From NCBI RefSeq assembly GCF_030316885.1, contig NZ_JASZYQ010000001.1, positions 248,001-312,000 on the forward strand: 64,000 bases of DNA, read 5' to 3'. The stretch's first letter is position 1, and each line of letters starts with the position of its first letter. Source of the stretch: Variovorax jilinensis. Its GTDB lineage: Bacteria; Pseudomonadota; Gammaproteobacteria; Burkholderiales; Burkholderiaceae_C. Positions 37,008 to 46,543 of this stretch are shown here, piece after piece. The notes beneath the pieces are model-generated. The model had not been told where the DNA came from. It did not search any database and saw only the letters and a list, made by a program, of their open reading frames with translations. The position numbers and the translations under genes were made by a program.

Positions 37008-38207
37008 TTATCTCCTAACAAGGATGCGGCGCATCATGGGGTATGTAGCTCGTACTACCGAGCGCATGACCGGTCGATCGGTCAGCTTCTCGGAAATTCT
37101 CGCAAGTCGCGTGGTCTGCAACTGTTTGTCGTTCGTCTCAAGCCGATTTTCACGTGCAATTTGCACGCAGGCAACGTTGTAGGCCGCGGTATCATTGAAG
37201 AAATAATAGGCAATTCGTGCTGCTTGTCGAGGGCTCAAATTATGGAGGGCCGCTGGTGGGGCCGTGGAAACATACCGTTCGACTCTTTCGTGCAGATCGT
37301 CCAAACCGCTTTCCCACGCGCCGCGACCCAGTTCGCTCTTCCGCCGTGCCGCGGATCCGACCCTATGCATTTCTTCCGCAGAGGGTTCATGGATGCCAGC
37401 ATGAAGGTGGCCCAGCAGGTATCCCGTTCGTCCATTCTCTATGTACTCGTTTAGTGTCGGACGGTCGAGGCCATAGATGACCATGCCGTGAGACATGGCT
37501 TCCAAGAAAGAAAACCCTATTCCCTCGTTTGGGCGTGATGCGATGAAGATGTTGAATTTGCCGAATACGTCCAAGAACTCACTCTTTTTTGCAAACCAGG
37601 TAGAAGTGGTTACGATAGATTGCGGGAAAAGCTCAGCTACATTGTCGGGATGGATCGATGAGTATTCGCATGGATCGGCACTAAGGTGGAGATGCACATG
37701 CGACGGCGGCGTAACCCAATTCTTGAGCTGCTCGGCCATCCACGTGGCGGACAGGCCAGAACTTGGCGTTCTCTCCCAGAAAAAAACTCTCTTCGAGTCA
37801 TACGATTGCGTCAATTCCGACGATGGCTTCGGGAAGTATTGGCGCTGGATCGAATCGAGCGAAAGATTTTCGTGAGTCTGATGCAATGCTTCCGAAAAAT
37901 TGAGCATCAGCGCTCCCTTTTGAAGCAGCCAGTGAGCAGGATGCGCTTCTCCGGATCCGTCGTACATCGGAACAGAAACCACTCGACGCCCATGCGCACG
38001 AAGAAATATAGAGAGAAAGTCGTACTGAAAAACGACGTATAGATCAAATTTCGTTTTCAGTATCCGGTCGAGATTTTCCTCCGAAAAATCATCGATCCAA
38101 TATTCCGTCACCTCCATCCGCGACTTAAAAAAATCGCGGATGAAGACGGTGGACATTGTCTTCTGATGGTAGACGTGATCAATAAATGCGCACGATGTTT
38201 TTTCCAT
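37008..38207 (-). CDS. Glycosyltransferase, GT4-like
   Basis: A 399-residue protein with a GT-B fold. The donor-site pattern is ASRPNEGIGFSFLEAMSHGM (E-x7-E) followed by a loop YIENGRTGYLLG. The N-terminal half (HVYHQKTMSTVFIRDFFKSR) holds the acceptor domain. It probably transfers a nucleotide sugar to the growing glycan; donor and linkage are unknown. It overlaps the preceding GT gene by 29 bases, and the TTG start of fcl lies just after its stop. Codon use and GC are low. Confidence 0.8.
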   Translation of the reverse strand: MEKTSCAFIDHVYHQKTMSTVFIRDFFKSRMEVTEYWIDDFSEENLDRILKTKFDLYVVFQYDFLSIFLRAHGRRVVSVPMYDGSGEAHPAHWLLQKGALMLNFSEALHQTHENLSLDSIQRQYFPKPSSELTQSYDSKRVFFWERTPSSGLSATWMAEQLKNWVTPPSHVHLHLSADPCEYSSIHPDNVAELFPQSIVTTSTWFAKKSEFLDVFGKFNIFIASRPNEGIGFSFLEAMSHGMVIYGLDRPTLNEYIENGRTGYLLGHLHAGIHEPSAEEMHRVGSAARRKSELGRGAWESGLDDLHERVERYVSTAPPAALHNLSPRQAARIAYYFFNDTAAYNVACVQIARENRLETNDKQLQTTRLARISEKLTDRPVMRSVVRATYPMMRRILVRR

Positions 38208-39477
38208 TCGTAACGTCCCCCAGGTTGTTCGTCAAAGTGTCAAGATATCGAAGCTGGCGAGCTTTTAGGCGCTCGCGCGACACGTCATTCTGCTGCATCA
38301 CTGTCTCAAAGGCTCGGTCTAGGCTGTGCCAGTCATGAAAGGTGACGCCTAGCCCGAAACTGTCGATGCTGTCGCCAAAACCGGTGCCTCGACGGCCGAC
38401 AATAAGTTTTCCAAACGGAAGCGAGTCGAACAATATCGCAGAACCGCGCTGTGCGTAGGTGCCTGTGGAGTACGGCAGATACACAGCGTCAGACCGGGCG
38501 ATCCAAGAAAAAAGCACGTCATCTTCCAGATAAGCGGGCAGCAATGTCACGTTGATGCTGCGTGCCAGTGCCAGTTCATAGGTCAGGTTGTACTCAGGAT
38601 TTTGCGGCGACATTCTTTGCACGTAGAAGTGCATAGACCTGCCCCAAGTAAGGCGGCATCGTTGAGCATGCTCAAACAATTCGAAATAACCTTTGTCCGC
38701 TCTCGCACCTCCAAGGCATACAACGTTGCGAGTGGTTGGAGAGGAATTTGGGCTCGCCGGAACAACAGTTGTTTTCGCCTCGTGAATCGGAATGTGAGTC
38801 ACCGGAACGTTGATCTTCAGTTGTCGCTCGAGAAAAGTGGCGTATTTTTCGGTTTCACCCGAAATCAAGATTCTAAGTCTATGCGCCGTCAGGAGTTGCA
38901 AGGCGGTCAAATACATCTCGTGCGAACCAGGCAGGTACCCCGCCGTTTCCATCACGCCCATCAACCGCACCACAATCAGCTGATCTGGTTTGATCAGTCC
39001 CTTCTTGGCAAGTTCGTGCAATGCCAGAATCGAGAACAAATCTGCTCCGGGCATAAACAGCAAGCTGGGTTCGCTTTTTAGCGCCTTGCCTAGTGACCCT
39101 CGAATTCCCCTAAGACTAACTAGGTGAAAAAGCAGGAAAAACGGGGAAAGTGCAATGCGGACCAACTTCGAAGTGGGCGCTACATGCTTGATGCGACGAA
39201 CAAAGCGCTGGAGCCAGGGATGTGGTGCACGACTCTGCGTCGGTAGAAAGTATTCGTAGACCCACGGCAAGTTCTTCTTGACCGGGATAGTGGTCTCCGC
39301 GGGGTCGCAATCACTCTCAGGGATCCAGATTTCGGGCTGGCCCTGGCCATTTTCAATCATCCATTCTGCATATTTAATTGCAGTCTTGTAGTTATGCCCT
39401 CTGGCAGAACCACAAACCGGGTCAAATACTATCGGTGCTCCCAAGGAATTTCCTCTCAATGTTGCTCTTTTGTCCAT
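38179..39477 (-). CDS. Glycosyltransferase-like protein, GT4 type
   Basis: A 432-residue protein. The C-terminal half has NVVCLGGARADKGYFELFEH, a domain-linking pattern typical of GT4 enzymes, then YLPYSTGTYAQRGSAILFDSLPFGK with weak E-x7-E similarity. The N-terminal part begins IVFDPVCGSARGHNYKTAIK. The acceptor and donor are unknown. The start ATG at 39477 is the first in-frame one. It overlaps the next GT gene, so they are coupled. Its GC is markedly low. Confidence 0.72.
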   Translation of the reverse strand: MDKRATLRGNSLGAPIVFDPVCGSARGHNYKTAIKYAEWMIENGQGQPEIWIPESDCDPAETTIPVKKNLPWVYEYFLPTQSRAPHPWLQRFVRRIKHVAPTSKLVRIALSPFFLLFHLVSLRGIRGSLGKALKSEPSLLFMPGADLFSILALHELAKKGLIKPDQLIVVRLMGVMETAGYLPGSHEMYLTALQLLTAHRLRILISGETEKYATFLERQLKINVPVTHIPIHEAKTTVVPASPNSSPTTRNVVCLGGARADKGYFELFEHAQRCRLTWGRSMHFYVQRMSPQNPEYNLTYELALARSINVTLLPAYLEDDVLFSWIARSDAVYLPYSTGTYAQRGSAILFDSLPFGKLIVGRRGTGFGDSIDSFGLGVTFHDWHSLDRAFETVMQQNDVSRERLKARQLRYLDTLTNNLGDVTNGKNIVRIY

Positions 39478-39592
39478 AAAACTACCGATGACATTCCGCA
39501 GGACAAGGGGCCTGCAAGCATAGAGTATGCCCCGCCTGCGTATCGCGGAGTGGACTTGCTTTCGGTCTGATAATGCTATTAAGTAACGATTT

Positions 39593-41038
39593 TCAGGGCT
39601 GACGATCCTGGCCGCAGTCCGACGAATTGCGGCTCGGATTTCGAGGCTCCTGTGCTTCCAAAAGCGCGAGCTGGCTGATGCGAATTGAATTTTCGAATTG
39701 GAGCTCAGTTATATATTTGCTCGTCTCACTGTTGTGGGAATTCTGAAGGAAATTAAGGTATCTAATCGCTCCCGATTCCATTTCCGGATAGAATTGATTG
39801 GAGCTTTGCAGGATTTTTGAGATGAGTGATGCTTGCCCCGTGAATGATCGTCGCCATCCAGCTTGTGACGAACTCATTGCCAAGGACTGGATCTCAGAGT
39901 TAATTCTTCCGGAGCCCGAGAAATGACTCGGGATCGAAAAGTTGCTCACGTACATGTCCAGCATATTTGATTTGAAGTTCACCGCATCTTCGGTCCAATA
40001 GTTTCCGGCCTTGACGGTGTCTACGAAGTCTCTGATGTGGGAGGCTGATGTAAATTCTTGGCGCGGGGCCTTGTATCCAGCCCTGCCCAATACGAGGGTC
40101 GGGCGCCCACAGGCGATGGCTTCAAAGCCAGCCGACGAATTTACAGTGATGAAGCAATCGTGACCGCCGATGGCATGCCGGATGTCTGCGCCTTTTGTAT
40201 CGAAACCTATATTTGATTTCTCAGCGATCTTCTTGATCTCCGATGCTGAGCTTGCCAGCGGATGCGGGCGCAGTGTAATGTCGATCTCTGGCACTTGAAG
40301 CAGCGCTTCTGTGACCGTCTGGAAGTATTCTTGTTGACACGAAAAATTACTGAAAAGCACGTTATTGACGTCGTCGTCTTTTTGGCCGAGCACGCAAATT
40401 CGTGCCTTCCTGCTCCTTTTCAATCCTTCTCCATGAATTGATGCGTCAAATACGTCGGCTACGATATGATCTGAAGCCCATGCATTTCCCTTTGGGCATG
40501 GGCGCTTCAATTTTTCAGAATCGAGACTCGCTCTGAAGAGCGACAGGGGGCCGTAATTTTGTGGGTCAATTGTGGTCCGGCGACCGGAAACAGAACGCAG
40601 GTAACCTTGTTCCATGAAAAGAACATTTATCCCGCGTGCCGTCGCTAACCGGCGGGCGGTTTCGTTCATGTTCCAGATGTAGACAACATCGGGTTGAGCC
40701 AGATCGAAAATATCCTTGTAGAAACCAATCCACGCGAGCGAAGTCGAGCCTTTGAGAATACTTTCCCATTCCTCCGGCCAGTTTGAAGGCTGTGTATCCG
40801 AGATGCCTGCCCGATCCGGCGAGTAAGTCTGAATCTCTGGCGAGTACTTTTTTGCCAGTTCCGTCGAGCAAATGATCGAACAGGTCGCGAGGCCAGACTG
40901 CTGCAAGATGAATGCTTGCCGCAGAAAGTGCAAAAACGGAACTTCAAAATCAAGTCCACCGCTTCGACATGGGTACGGTTCGACGATAAACAGTACGCGT
41001 GGGCGGCGTGGCGCCCGAAAGGCATTTGAGAAGATCAT
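39593..41038 (-). CDS. Capsular polysaccharide synthesis-family protein (KpsS-like)
   Basis: A 481-residue protein of the capsule-synthesis (PF05159-like) fold. The C-terminal segment IDITLRPHPLASSASEIKKI followed by CFITVNSSAGFEAIACGRPT and LVLGRAGYKAP is the classical nucleotide-sugar-site pattern of KpsS/KpsC-type beta-Kdo transferases. The N-terminal part contains RPRVLFIVEPYP. Family members add Kdo or other linker sugars, but this one is not a confident Kdo transferase. ATG at 41038 was preferred over TTG at 41077; neither has a clear ribosome-binding site. It has the lowest GC in the window. Confidence 0.7.
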   Translation of the reverse strand: MIFSNAFRAPRRPRVLFIVEPYPCRSGGLDFEVPFLHFLRQAFILQQSGLATCSIICSTELAKKYSPEIQTYSPDRAGISDTQPSNWPEEWESILKGSTSLAWIGFYKDIFDLAQPDVVYIWNMNETARRLATARGINVLFMEQGYLRSVSGRRTTIDPQNYGPLSLFRASLDSEKLKRPCPKGNAWASDHIVADVFDASIHGEGLKRSRKARICVLGQKDDDVNNVLFSNFSCQQEYFQTVTEALLQVPEIDITLRPHPLASSASEIKKIAEKSNIGFDTKGADIRHAIGGHDCFITVNSSAGFEAIACGRPTLVLGRAGYKAPRQEFTSASHIRDFVDTVKAGNYWTEDAVNFKSNMLDMYVSNFSIPSHFSGSGRINSEIQSLAMSSSQAGWRRSFTGQASLISKILQSSNQFYPEMESGAIRYLNFLQNSHNSETSKYITELQFENSIRISQLALLEAQEPRNPSRNSSDCGQDRQP

Positions 41039-41077
41039 TAAACGAACGCCGACAGAGCTTTCTGTGCGCCGAAACAA

Positions 41078-41330
41078 TGAGTAACTGTTTCAGTTGATGC
41101 GGGGAACTCGGGGATGAGTGAGCGGTGAGCGTCTTCACGAAGACGTCTTTCGAACTAGCGGGTGATTATGGCAGTTCTGAGAGTTGGCGACGGCTGAGCG
41201 GGGTAGCTGCCGGAGGTGTCTCAAGCACGAAAGAGTTGTGTCTGCTTGACGTTGGGCAATGCATCGCGTAATCAGGGCCCCCGGTCGAAGCACTAAACTG
41301 GGGCGCTCAGACACTAAGGATATCTAGGTC
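41078..41330. promoter_or_regulatory. Divergent intergenic region in the polysaccharide cassette
   Basis: This 253-base stretch lies between the KpsS-like gene (minus) and the 728-residue glycosyltransferase (plus) and must hold both promoters. It contains an inverted repeat CGTCTTC-AC-GAAGACG (41130-41145), seven-base arms with a two-base spacer, which could be an operator. No gene is recognisable. Confidence 0.35.
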
Positions 41331-43517
41331 ATGGAAACATCGGTCGGCCTACTTCGGGCGAGTGCTCGCCGGGCCGCAAAGGCGTTGTGGTGGGTGGTAA
41401 CCCCTTGGCGCGCTTCCGCGAGAGTACGGTTCCTGCGGAGACGGCGGCAGGACAAGGCTGCTGCTGACGCTCTGGAGTCTTTCGTCGCGCGTCAGCGTGA
41501 CGGGTTGTCTGCTCCACAGGCCTGTACTCCTGCGGGACTCGGCCGCGCTCTTGATCCGTGGGATGTCGCCAGATTGCAGCAGGCGCTTGGCCCGTCTTGC
41601 GACGTGGTGCTATGGAAGCCGCAGTCGGCCGCTCTGGTCATTGACCGCCGAAGCGCAATGCGTTTCTGCATCGATTTCTTGCGCAGCGACGAGGCATGCC
41701 ATTGGCGCTCCCGCGCGCCCCTATCCAGTCTCTCAGGCACAGGATTTGCGGCCTGGCTGGTCAGCGAAGATGCTCGTTACTTGGGACTCACGCAGGAGGG
41801 TCGGCAGCACGTTGAAGCACTCTTCTCGCAGGATGTGGAGGGCACTGCGCGCAGGGTCTTTATGGATGACCTGCGAATACGCAATCTCCTGCCCCACGGC
41901 TTGACCCCGGCCGGAAGTGCCGCCTTGTTTGAATGGTTCGTCCGGTTCGCCTTGCGCGACAGCGAGTTGTGCGCAGAGGAGGTCTGGTGGCTATTCATCA
42001 AAGCGGCGGAGACGCCGGCGCTTGAACTGGCTCGCGCTCACTCGTTCACGCCCGAATGGCAGCAGCGCTTTCCGGACGGCTTGACAGTGTTCGGTCGGGA
42101 GGAGTTTGCTCGCTGGTTCGTGCGGACCTATGGCGGCATGGGCGAGTGGATCGATCCCGCGACCTGGCCCGAATGGCAATCACCGCCAGTGCAGATCCGC
42201 CTCGCTTATCTTTCCAGAGCCGACTGGCAGCAGGCTCACCCTGAAGCACTCATCGACCAAAAACGAGCCGGTGATTTGCTCGACTGGCTGGCCGCGTCGC
42301 CAAGACCTTACGCTCTTGCGGTAAACGCTTGGCGCGCACGGTCAGACAGGGTCCGATTGACGTCAGATTTGGTCAAGGTCGGCGTGAATGTGATCGGCCA
42401 TTTCTGCTATCCATCGGGATTGCGCGTCTCTGCGGAGTCCTTGGTCGAAGCGTTGTCGATGTCGCATGTGCCGACTTCGCTGAGAGACGTGCGGACGGAC
42501 ATTCGCGACGATCCGTTTCACGTGCAGTTCGACGGGCCCGAATGTCATCAAGTGACTTTGATCCATACCCAACCTACGCCATTTTTCAGCCAGGCCTATG
42601 CGCTGTCGGATCTACACGAGCGCTCCCCGCGAACTTACAGAATTGCGTATTGGTATTGGGAATTCGATTCCATTCCGGACTCGTGGCACGAGCAAGCGGC
42701 GAGCGTCGACGAGGTTTGGACCGCAACAGAGTTCATTGCAAGGGGATTGCGGGCTAAGCTGCGCGCGCCAGTTCGCACAATGTTTCCCGGGGTGCGTCTC
42801 GCCCCCTATCGCAAGAGAAGCAAGTCAGACTTCAACCTTCCCGAGAGTTCGTTCCTTTTCCTCTTCGCGTTTCACATGATGAGCGTCATGGAGCGAAAGA
42901 ACCCGCTGGGACTTATCGAAGCCTTTAGACAGGCGTTTACCACTGACGAGCAAGTGACACTGGTATTGAAGACATCGTTCGGAGACCGGCATGCGGAAGA
43001 GTTTGCACGCCTACTTCAAGCCGCGTCTGACCTTAACGTCATCATCGTCAATGACGTCTACACGCCCGACGAAATGTTGTCGTTGATCGACGTGTGCGAT
43101 GCCTATGTTTCGCTCCATCGCAGCGAGGGCCTGGGATTGACAATGGCCGAAGCAATGCTGTTAGGAAAGCCAGTGATTGCAACGAATTTTTCCGGAAACG
43201 TCGACTTCATGGACTCTGGCAACAGCTTGCTGGTGGACTACACGCTAGTCAAGGTCGGGCCAGACATGCCGCCATATTCCGCCGAGTCCGAATGGGCCGC
43301 GCCGTCGACCAACCATGCGGCGGAACTAATGCGTAAAGTATTCGACCATCAAGATTGGGCGCGAGCACTTGGTGTCGCAGCTCAGCGGGATGCAAACGAT
43401 CGATTGGGCGTAAAGCGCGCCGGCATCAAGATGCATTCCCGCTTAAATGAGCTGAAGGATTCGCAGATGCTCCATCGCACGTTCAACTTTCCTGAATCAA
43501 TTATTCCTGAGAAATAA
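41331..43517 (+). CDS. Large glycosyltransferase, C-terminal GT4 domain
   Basis: A 728-residue protein. Residues about 340-690 form a GT-B/GT4 domain: YRIAYWYWEFDSIPDSWHEQ, ATEFIARGLRAKL, FHMMSVMERKNPLGLIEAFR, and the donor-site E-x7-E in RSEGLGLTMAEAMLLGKPVI. Residues 1-330 contain no domain I recognise; they are predicted helical and may be another GT-like or structural module. It is the only plus-strand gene between 33.4 and 46 kb. Its 3' end overlaps the convergent wzt gene by 17 bases. Confidence 0.82.
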   Translation: METSVGLLRASARRAAKALWWVVTPWRASARVRFLRRRRQDKAAADALESFVARQRDGLSAPQACTPAGLGRALDPWDVARLQQALGPSCDVVLWKPQSAALVIDRRSAMRFCIDFLRSDEACHWRSRAPLSSLSGTGFAAWLVSEDARYLGLTQEGRQHVEALFSQDVEGTARRVFMDDLRIRNLLPHGLTPAGSAALFEWFVRFALRDSELCAEEVWWLFIKAAETPALELARAHSFTPEWQQRFPDGLTVFGREEFARWFVRTYGGMGEWIDPATWPEWQSPPVQIRLAYLSRADWQQAHPEALIDQKRAGDLLDWLAASPRPYALAVNAWRARSDRVRLTSDLVKVGVNVIGHFCYPSGLRVSAESLVEALSMSHVPTSLRDVRTDIRDDPFHVQFDGPECHQVTLIHTQPTPFFSQAYALSDLHERSPRTYRIAYWYWEFDSIPDSWHEQAASVDEVWTATEFIARGLRAKLRAPVRTMFPGVRLAPYRKRSKSDFNLPESSFLFLFAFHMMSVMERKNPLGLIEAFRQAFTTDEQVTLVLKTSFGDRHAEEFARLLQAASDLNVIIVNDVYTPDEMLSLIDVCDAYVSLHRSEGLGLTMAEAMLLGKPVIATNFSGNVDFMDSGNSLLVDYTLVKVGPDMPPYSAESEWAAPSTNHAAELMRKVFDHQDWARALGVAAQRDANDRLGVKRAGIKMHSRLNELKDSQMLHRTFNFPESIIPEK

Positions 43518-44205
43518 TTCTGCCATGCTCGAGATGGATGACCCGATTGCATTCTTTGGCAATGAGGGCCGGAGAATGAGAAGCGAGCACCAAAATTCCG
43601 GATTTCGCCACAACGTCCTTCATTCGTTGCTCCGCTTTTTCCGTAAACTCTGCGTCACCGACGGATAGCCATTCATCCATTAAAAGAATATCTGCCTGGA
43701 TACTGGTCGAAATCGAAAAGGCTAAACGCATCAACATGCCGGTCGAGTATGTTCGAACGGGCATGTTGACGTATTCGCCGAGGCCGCTGAACTCGCAGAT
43801 TTCGGGCGTTAACTGGTCGATTTGTTTCTTGCCCATGCCCATGACCAATCCACGAAGCATGATGTTTTCTATGCCCGTGGCGTCGACTTCGATCCCCAGG
43901 GATGGATCGATCAGGCTCGAAACCGTTCCTTCCCGAACGAATTCTCCGGAGGAGGGTTCGTAAACCCCGGCGAGGGCCCTGAGCAGGGTCGATTTGCCCG
44001 CGCCGTTATGACCCACCAGTCCCAAGCGATCCCCGCTTCGCAATTCCAGGTTGATATCGCTCAACGCTTGAACGACATTGACGCCGGTTTCCTTTCCAAA
44101 GCGGCCGCCGGTCACGGAGGCAGCGATAGTCTTCTTGAATGATGCTGCGCCAGCTCCATAGATCGGGAAATTCACCGATACATTTTTCAGGGAAATTAAA
44201 GCCAT
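43501..44205 (-). CDS. wzt: Polysaccharide ABC exporter, ATP-binding subunit (Wzt/KpsT type)
   Basis: A 234-residue ATPase that powers export of the lipid-linked polymer. Walker A is VGHNGAGKSTLLRALAG, the signature YSTGMLMRLAFSI, Walker B ILLMDEWLSVGDAEF and the H-loop LASHSPALI. It lacks the roughly 180-residue C-terminal carbohydrate-binding domain of E. coli O9a Wzt, so it is like KpsT or short Wzt proteins. It lies six bases downstream of wzm. Confidence 0.93.
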   Translation of the reverse strand: MALISLKNVSVNFPIYGAGAASFKKTIAASVTGGRFGKETGVNVVQALSDINLELRSGDRLGLVGHNGAGKSTLLRALAGVYEPSSGEFVREGTVSSLIDPSLGIEVDATGIENIMLRGLVMGMGKKQIDQLTPEICEFSGLGEYVNMPVRTYSTGMLMRLAFSISTSIQADILLMDEWLSVGDAEFTEKAEQRMKDVVAKSGILVLASHSPALIAKECNRVIHLEHGRIISQE

Positions 44206-44211
44206 GATTTA

Positions 44212-45015
44212 TTAGAGCCAGTAGACGACGCGGCGGCGATACTTTGCAAAAAGCAGGCATGAAGCCAGGATGCTCAGAGCCGTCCACCCAAAAATCCCCC
44301 ACCAATTGTGAGCCTCGGCAACGCCGCCCATCAGCGGCGTCCTCAGAAGGTCGAGCATCTGTGCGAACGGATTCCACAGGACATATTTAGCGCGACCTGG
44401 CAGGCTGGATGGCAACCAGAATACCGGGGTGAGAAACATCAACATCTGCATGACGCTGGTTACGATCTGGGTCACGTCACGGAACCGCGTGCAAACCAGC
44501 CCCAGAACTAGCCCAAGCGCCTGCGCATTCACGAGTACCAGCAGGAATGCGGGAATGAAAAGAAGAGCCGACCACGACAAGGTTATGCCGGCCCATATGG
44601 CCACAGGGATATAAAGCACGATCTGGTGAGCAAACTGGATCAAGTTGCGTGCGATTGTTCTCCAAACAAAAAGGCTGATCGGGAAATAGCCTTGCTTTAG
44701 GTAGTTTGCAGAACCTATGAAGGCATTGCAGGATTCGGTGACCATGCTGGAGAAAAATCCCCAGAAGATGATGCCCAGCGCGAGATGCGGGAAAAACTTT
44801 GAGAGCTCGGTCCCGAACAAGGAACTGTAGAGCGGCCCCATACCGCCAATCATCGCGCCCATGCTCAGCGTCAGCCAGATCGGCCCTAGCATAGAGCGCC
44901 GGTAGCGCAGCACGATGTCGAACCAGGCCAGAGTCCACCAGATGTCTGTTCGTCGAGTGCCGTCCCACCAGTCGGTCCACGCGGTGCGGTGCAAGTTGGA
45001 ATGTGCTTGGCTCAT
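44212..45015 (-). CDS. wzm: Polysaccharide ABC exporter, permease (Wzm/KpsM type)
   Basis: A 267-residue ABC-2 permease with six predicted membrane segments, among them LSMGAMIGGMGPLYSSLFG, LALGIIFWGFFSSMV, VLYIPVAIWAGITLSWSALL and the C-terminal GIFGWTALSILASCLLFA. The N-terminal amphipathic ILWWTLAWFDIVLRYRRSML-like stretch (DIWWTLAWFDIVLRYRRSML) is characteristic of polysaccharide exporters. ATG at 45015 overlaps the manC stop (ATGA), so it is translationally coupled to manC. Confidence 0.93.
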   Translation of the reverse strand: MSQAHSNLHRTAWTDWWDGTRRTDIWWTLAWFDIVLRYRRSMLGPIWLTLSMGAMIGGMGPLYSSLFGTELSKFFPHLALGIIFWGFFSSMVTESCNAFIGSANYLKQGYFPISLFVWRTIARNLIQFAHQIVLYIPVAIWAGITLSWSALLFIPAFLLVLVNAQALGLVLGLVCTRFRDVTQIVTSVMQMLMFLTPVFWLPSSLPGRAKYVLWNPFAQMLDLLRTPLMGGVAEAHNWWGIFGWTALSILASCLLFAKYRRRVVYWL

Positions 45016-46430
45016 GACCGTCCGTACGTATCTGCCAGTCGCACAATATCGTCCTCGCCCAAATAGGAGCCGCACTGAACTTCGACTAGTACCAGTTCGT
45101 CTTCGCCAACATTTGTCAATCTATGTTTCTCTTTGAGCGGGATATAGCGGTATTGGCCAGGATAGGTGGGGTGTTCTGTGTCGCCGATCTGCACGAGGCC
45201 GGTCCCGCGAACGACAACCCAGTGCTCTGCTCGCTGATGGTGATACTGGAGCGAAAGTGATTGTCCCGGCTTGACGGTAATTCTTTTGACTTTATAGCCT
45301 TCTTCTTCCTTAAGCGACGCATAGGTGCCCCAGGGGCGATGGACGACGGCCGGCAAATGAGCTGCTTCGTGATTGCGCGACCTCAGTGAGTCGACGATCC
45401 GCTTGACGTCCTGTGCATTGTCCTTGTGCGCCACCAGCAGCGCATCTGGGGTGTCGACGATCACGAGGTCGTGTACGCCCAGCGTCGCCACAACCTTCGG
45501 GCCGTGACTTTCAACCTGGACGTGCGTGCCGGTGGTGTCGAACGCCACAACACTTGCGGGCATGGTGTTGCCGCTGGCGTCGGCATTGTGCGCCCGGGCC
45601 ACCGAAGGCCACGATCCAACGTCGCTCCAACCGAACTTGGCCGGCACCACATGAACGTTATCGGCGCGCTCCATGACTGCATAGTCGATGCTGATGTCAG
45701 GTTGCAAGCCGAACGTGTGCAGATCGAACTGCACTGCGCCGTTCGTCGTTTGCGATGTGTCGATCGCCTGTCGGGCCGCGCGCAGCAGGCCCGGGGCATG
45801 CGCCTCAAAGGCCTCGACGATGGCATCCGCCGTAAAGCAGAACATCCCGCTGTTCCAGTAGTAGCGCCCCGTCGCGAGGTACTCCTGAGCTGTTTGCAGA
45901 TCGGGCTTCTCAACGAAGCGCTTGGCCCTCTGGCTTTCGCGCGAAACATGCTCCACCTCGACGTAGCCAAAACCGGTGTCGGGGCTTGTGGGGCTGATGC
46001 CAAAGGTCACCAAGGCCCCATTGGCGGCCAGCCTGAATGCTTCGCTCGCGCTGGCAACGAAGGCGGCAACATCAGGCACCAGATGGTCGGACGACAGCAC
46101 CAGCATGATCGTGTCGCCGCTGAACTGACGAATGCATTGCAGCGCCGCGAGCGCGATCGCTGGGGCGGTGTTGCGGCCCTTGGGTTCGAGCAGCAACGTG
46201 GCATCGGGCGGATCGACCATCTGGCGCAGCACGTCGAGGGTAAGAAACTGATGGTCCTTGTTGGTGACGATCATCAGGTCACCGGTGCCGCAGGCCTGCC
46301 CGCGCTCGATGGCCTGCTGGAGCAGGGTCGATTCGCCGACCTTCATGAAGGGCTTCGGAAAGGCCTGGCGCGACGCGGGCCACAGGCGGGATCCTGCGCC
46401 TCCCGAGAGCACAACTGAAAGCAAGCGCAT
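45012..46430 (-). CDS. manC: Mannose-1-phosphate guanylyltransferase / mannose-6-phosphate isomerase
   Basis: A 472-residue bifunctional enzyme making GDP-mannose, the substrate of Gmd. The N-terminal pyrophosphorylase domain has VVLSGGAGSRLWPASRQAFP, the FVEKPDLQTAQEYL motif and KFGWSDVGSWPSV. The C-terminal cupin (about 355-465) has the phosphomannose-isomerase block QYHHQRAEHWVVVRGTG. AGGA lies seven bases before the ATG at 46430. No phosphomannomutase (manB) is present in the window and it must be encoded elsewhere. It is the first gene of the manC-wzm-wzt operon. Confidence 0.95.
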   Translation of the reverse strand: MRLLSVVLSGGAGSRLWPASRQAFPKPFMKVGESTLLQQAIERGQACGTGDLMIVTNKDHQFLTLDVLRQMVDPPDATLLLEPKGRNTAPAIALAALQCIRQFSGDTIMLVLSSDHLVPDVAAFVASASEAFRLAANGALVTFGISPTSPDTGFGYVEVEHVSRESQRAKRFVEKPDLQTAQEYLATGRYYWNSGMFCFTADAIVEAFEAHAPGLLRAARQAIDTSQTTNGAVQFDLHTFGLQPDISIDYAVMERADNVHVVPAKFGWSDVGSWPSVARAHNADASGNTMPASVVAFDTTGTHVQVESHGPKVVATLGVHDLVIVDTPDALLVAHKDNAQDVKRIVDSLRSRNHEAAHLPAVVHRPWGTYASLKEEEGYKVKRITVKPGQSLSLQYHHQRAEHWVVVRGTGLVQIGDTEHPTYPGQYRYIPLKEKHRLTNVGEDELVLVEVQCGSYLGEDDIVRLADTYGRS

Positions 46431-46543
46431 TTTTTTCCTGATATCTGGACGGGCGATAATTTTACCGGTCCGACCCCGGCCCCTGTTCGGAGCCGCGGGC
46501 CGGGGTCCCGCCAATCATGCATTCCTTCCGCAACTGACGATCG

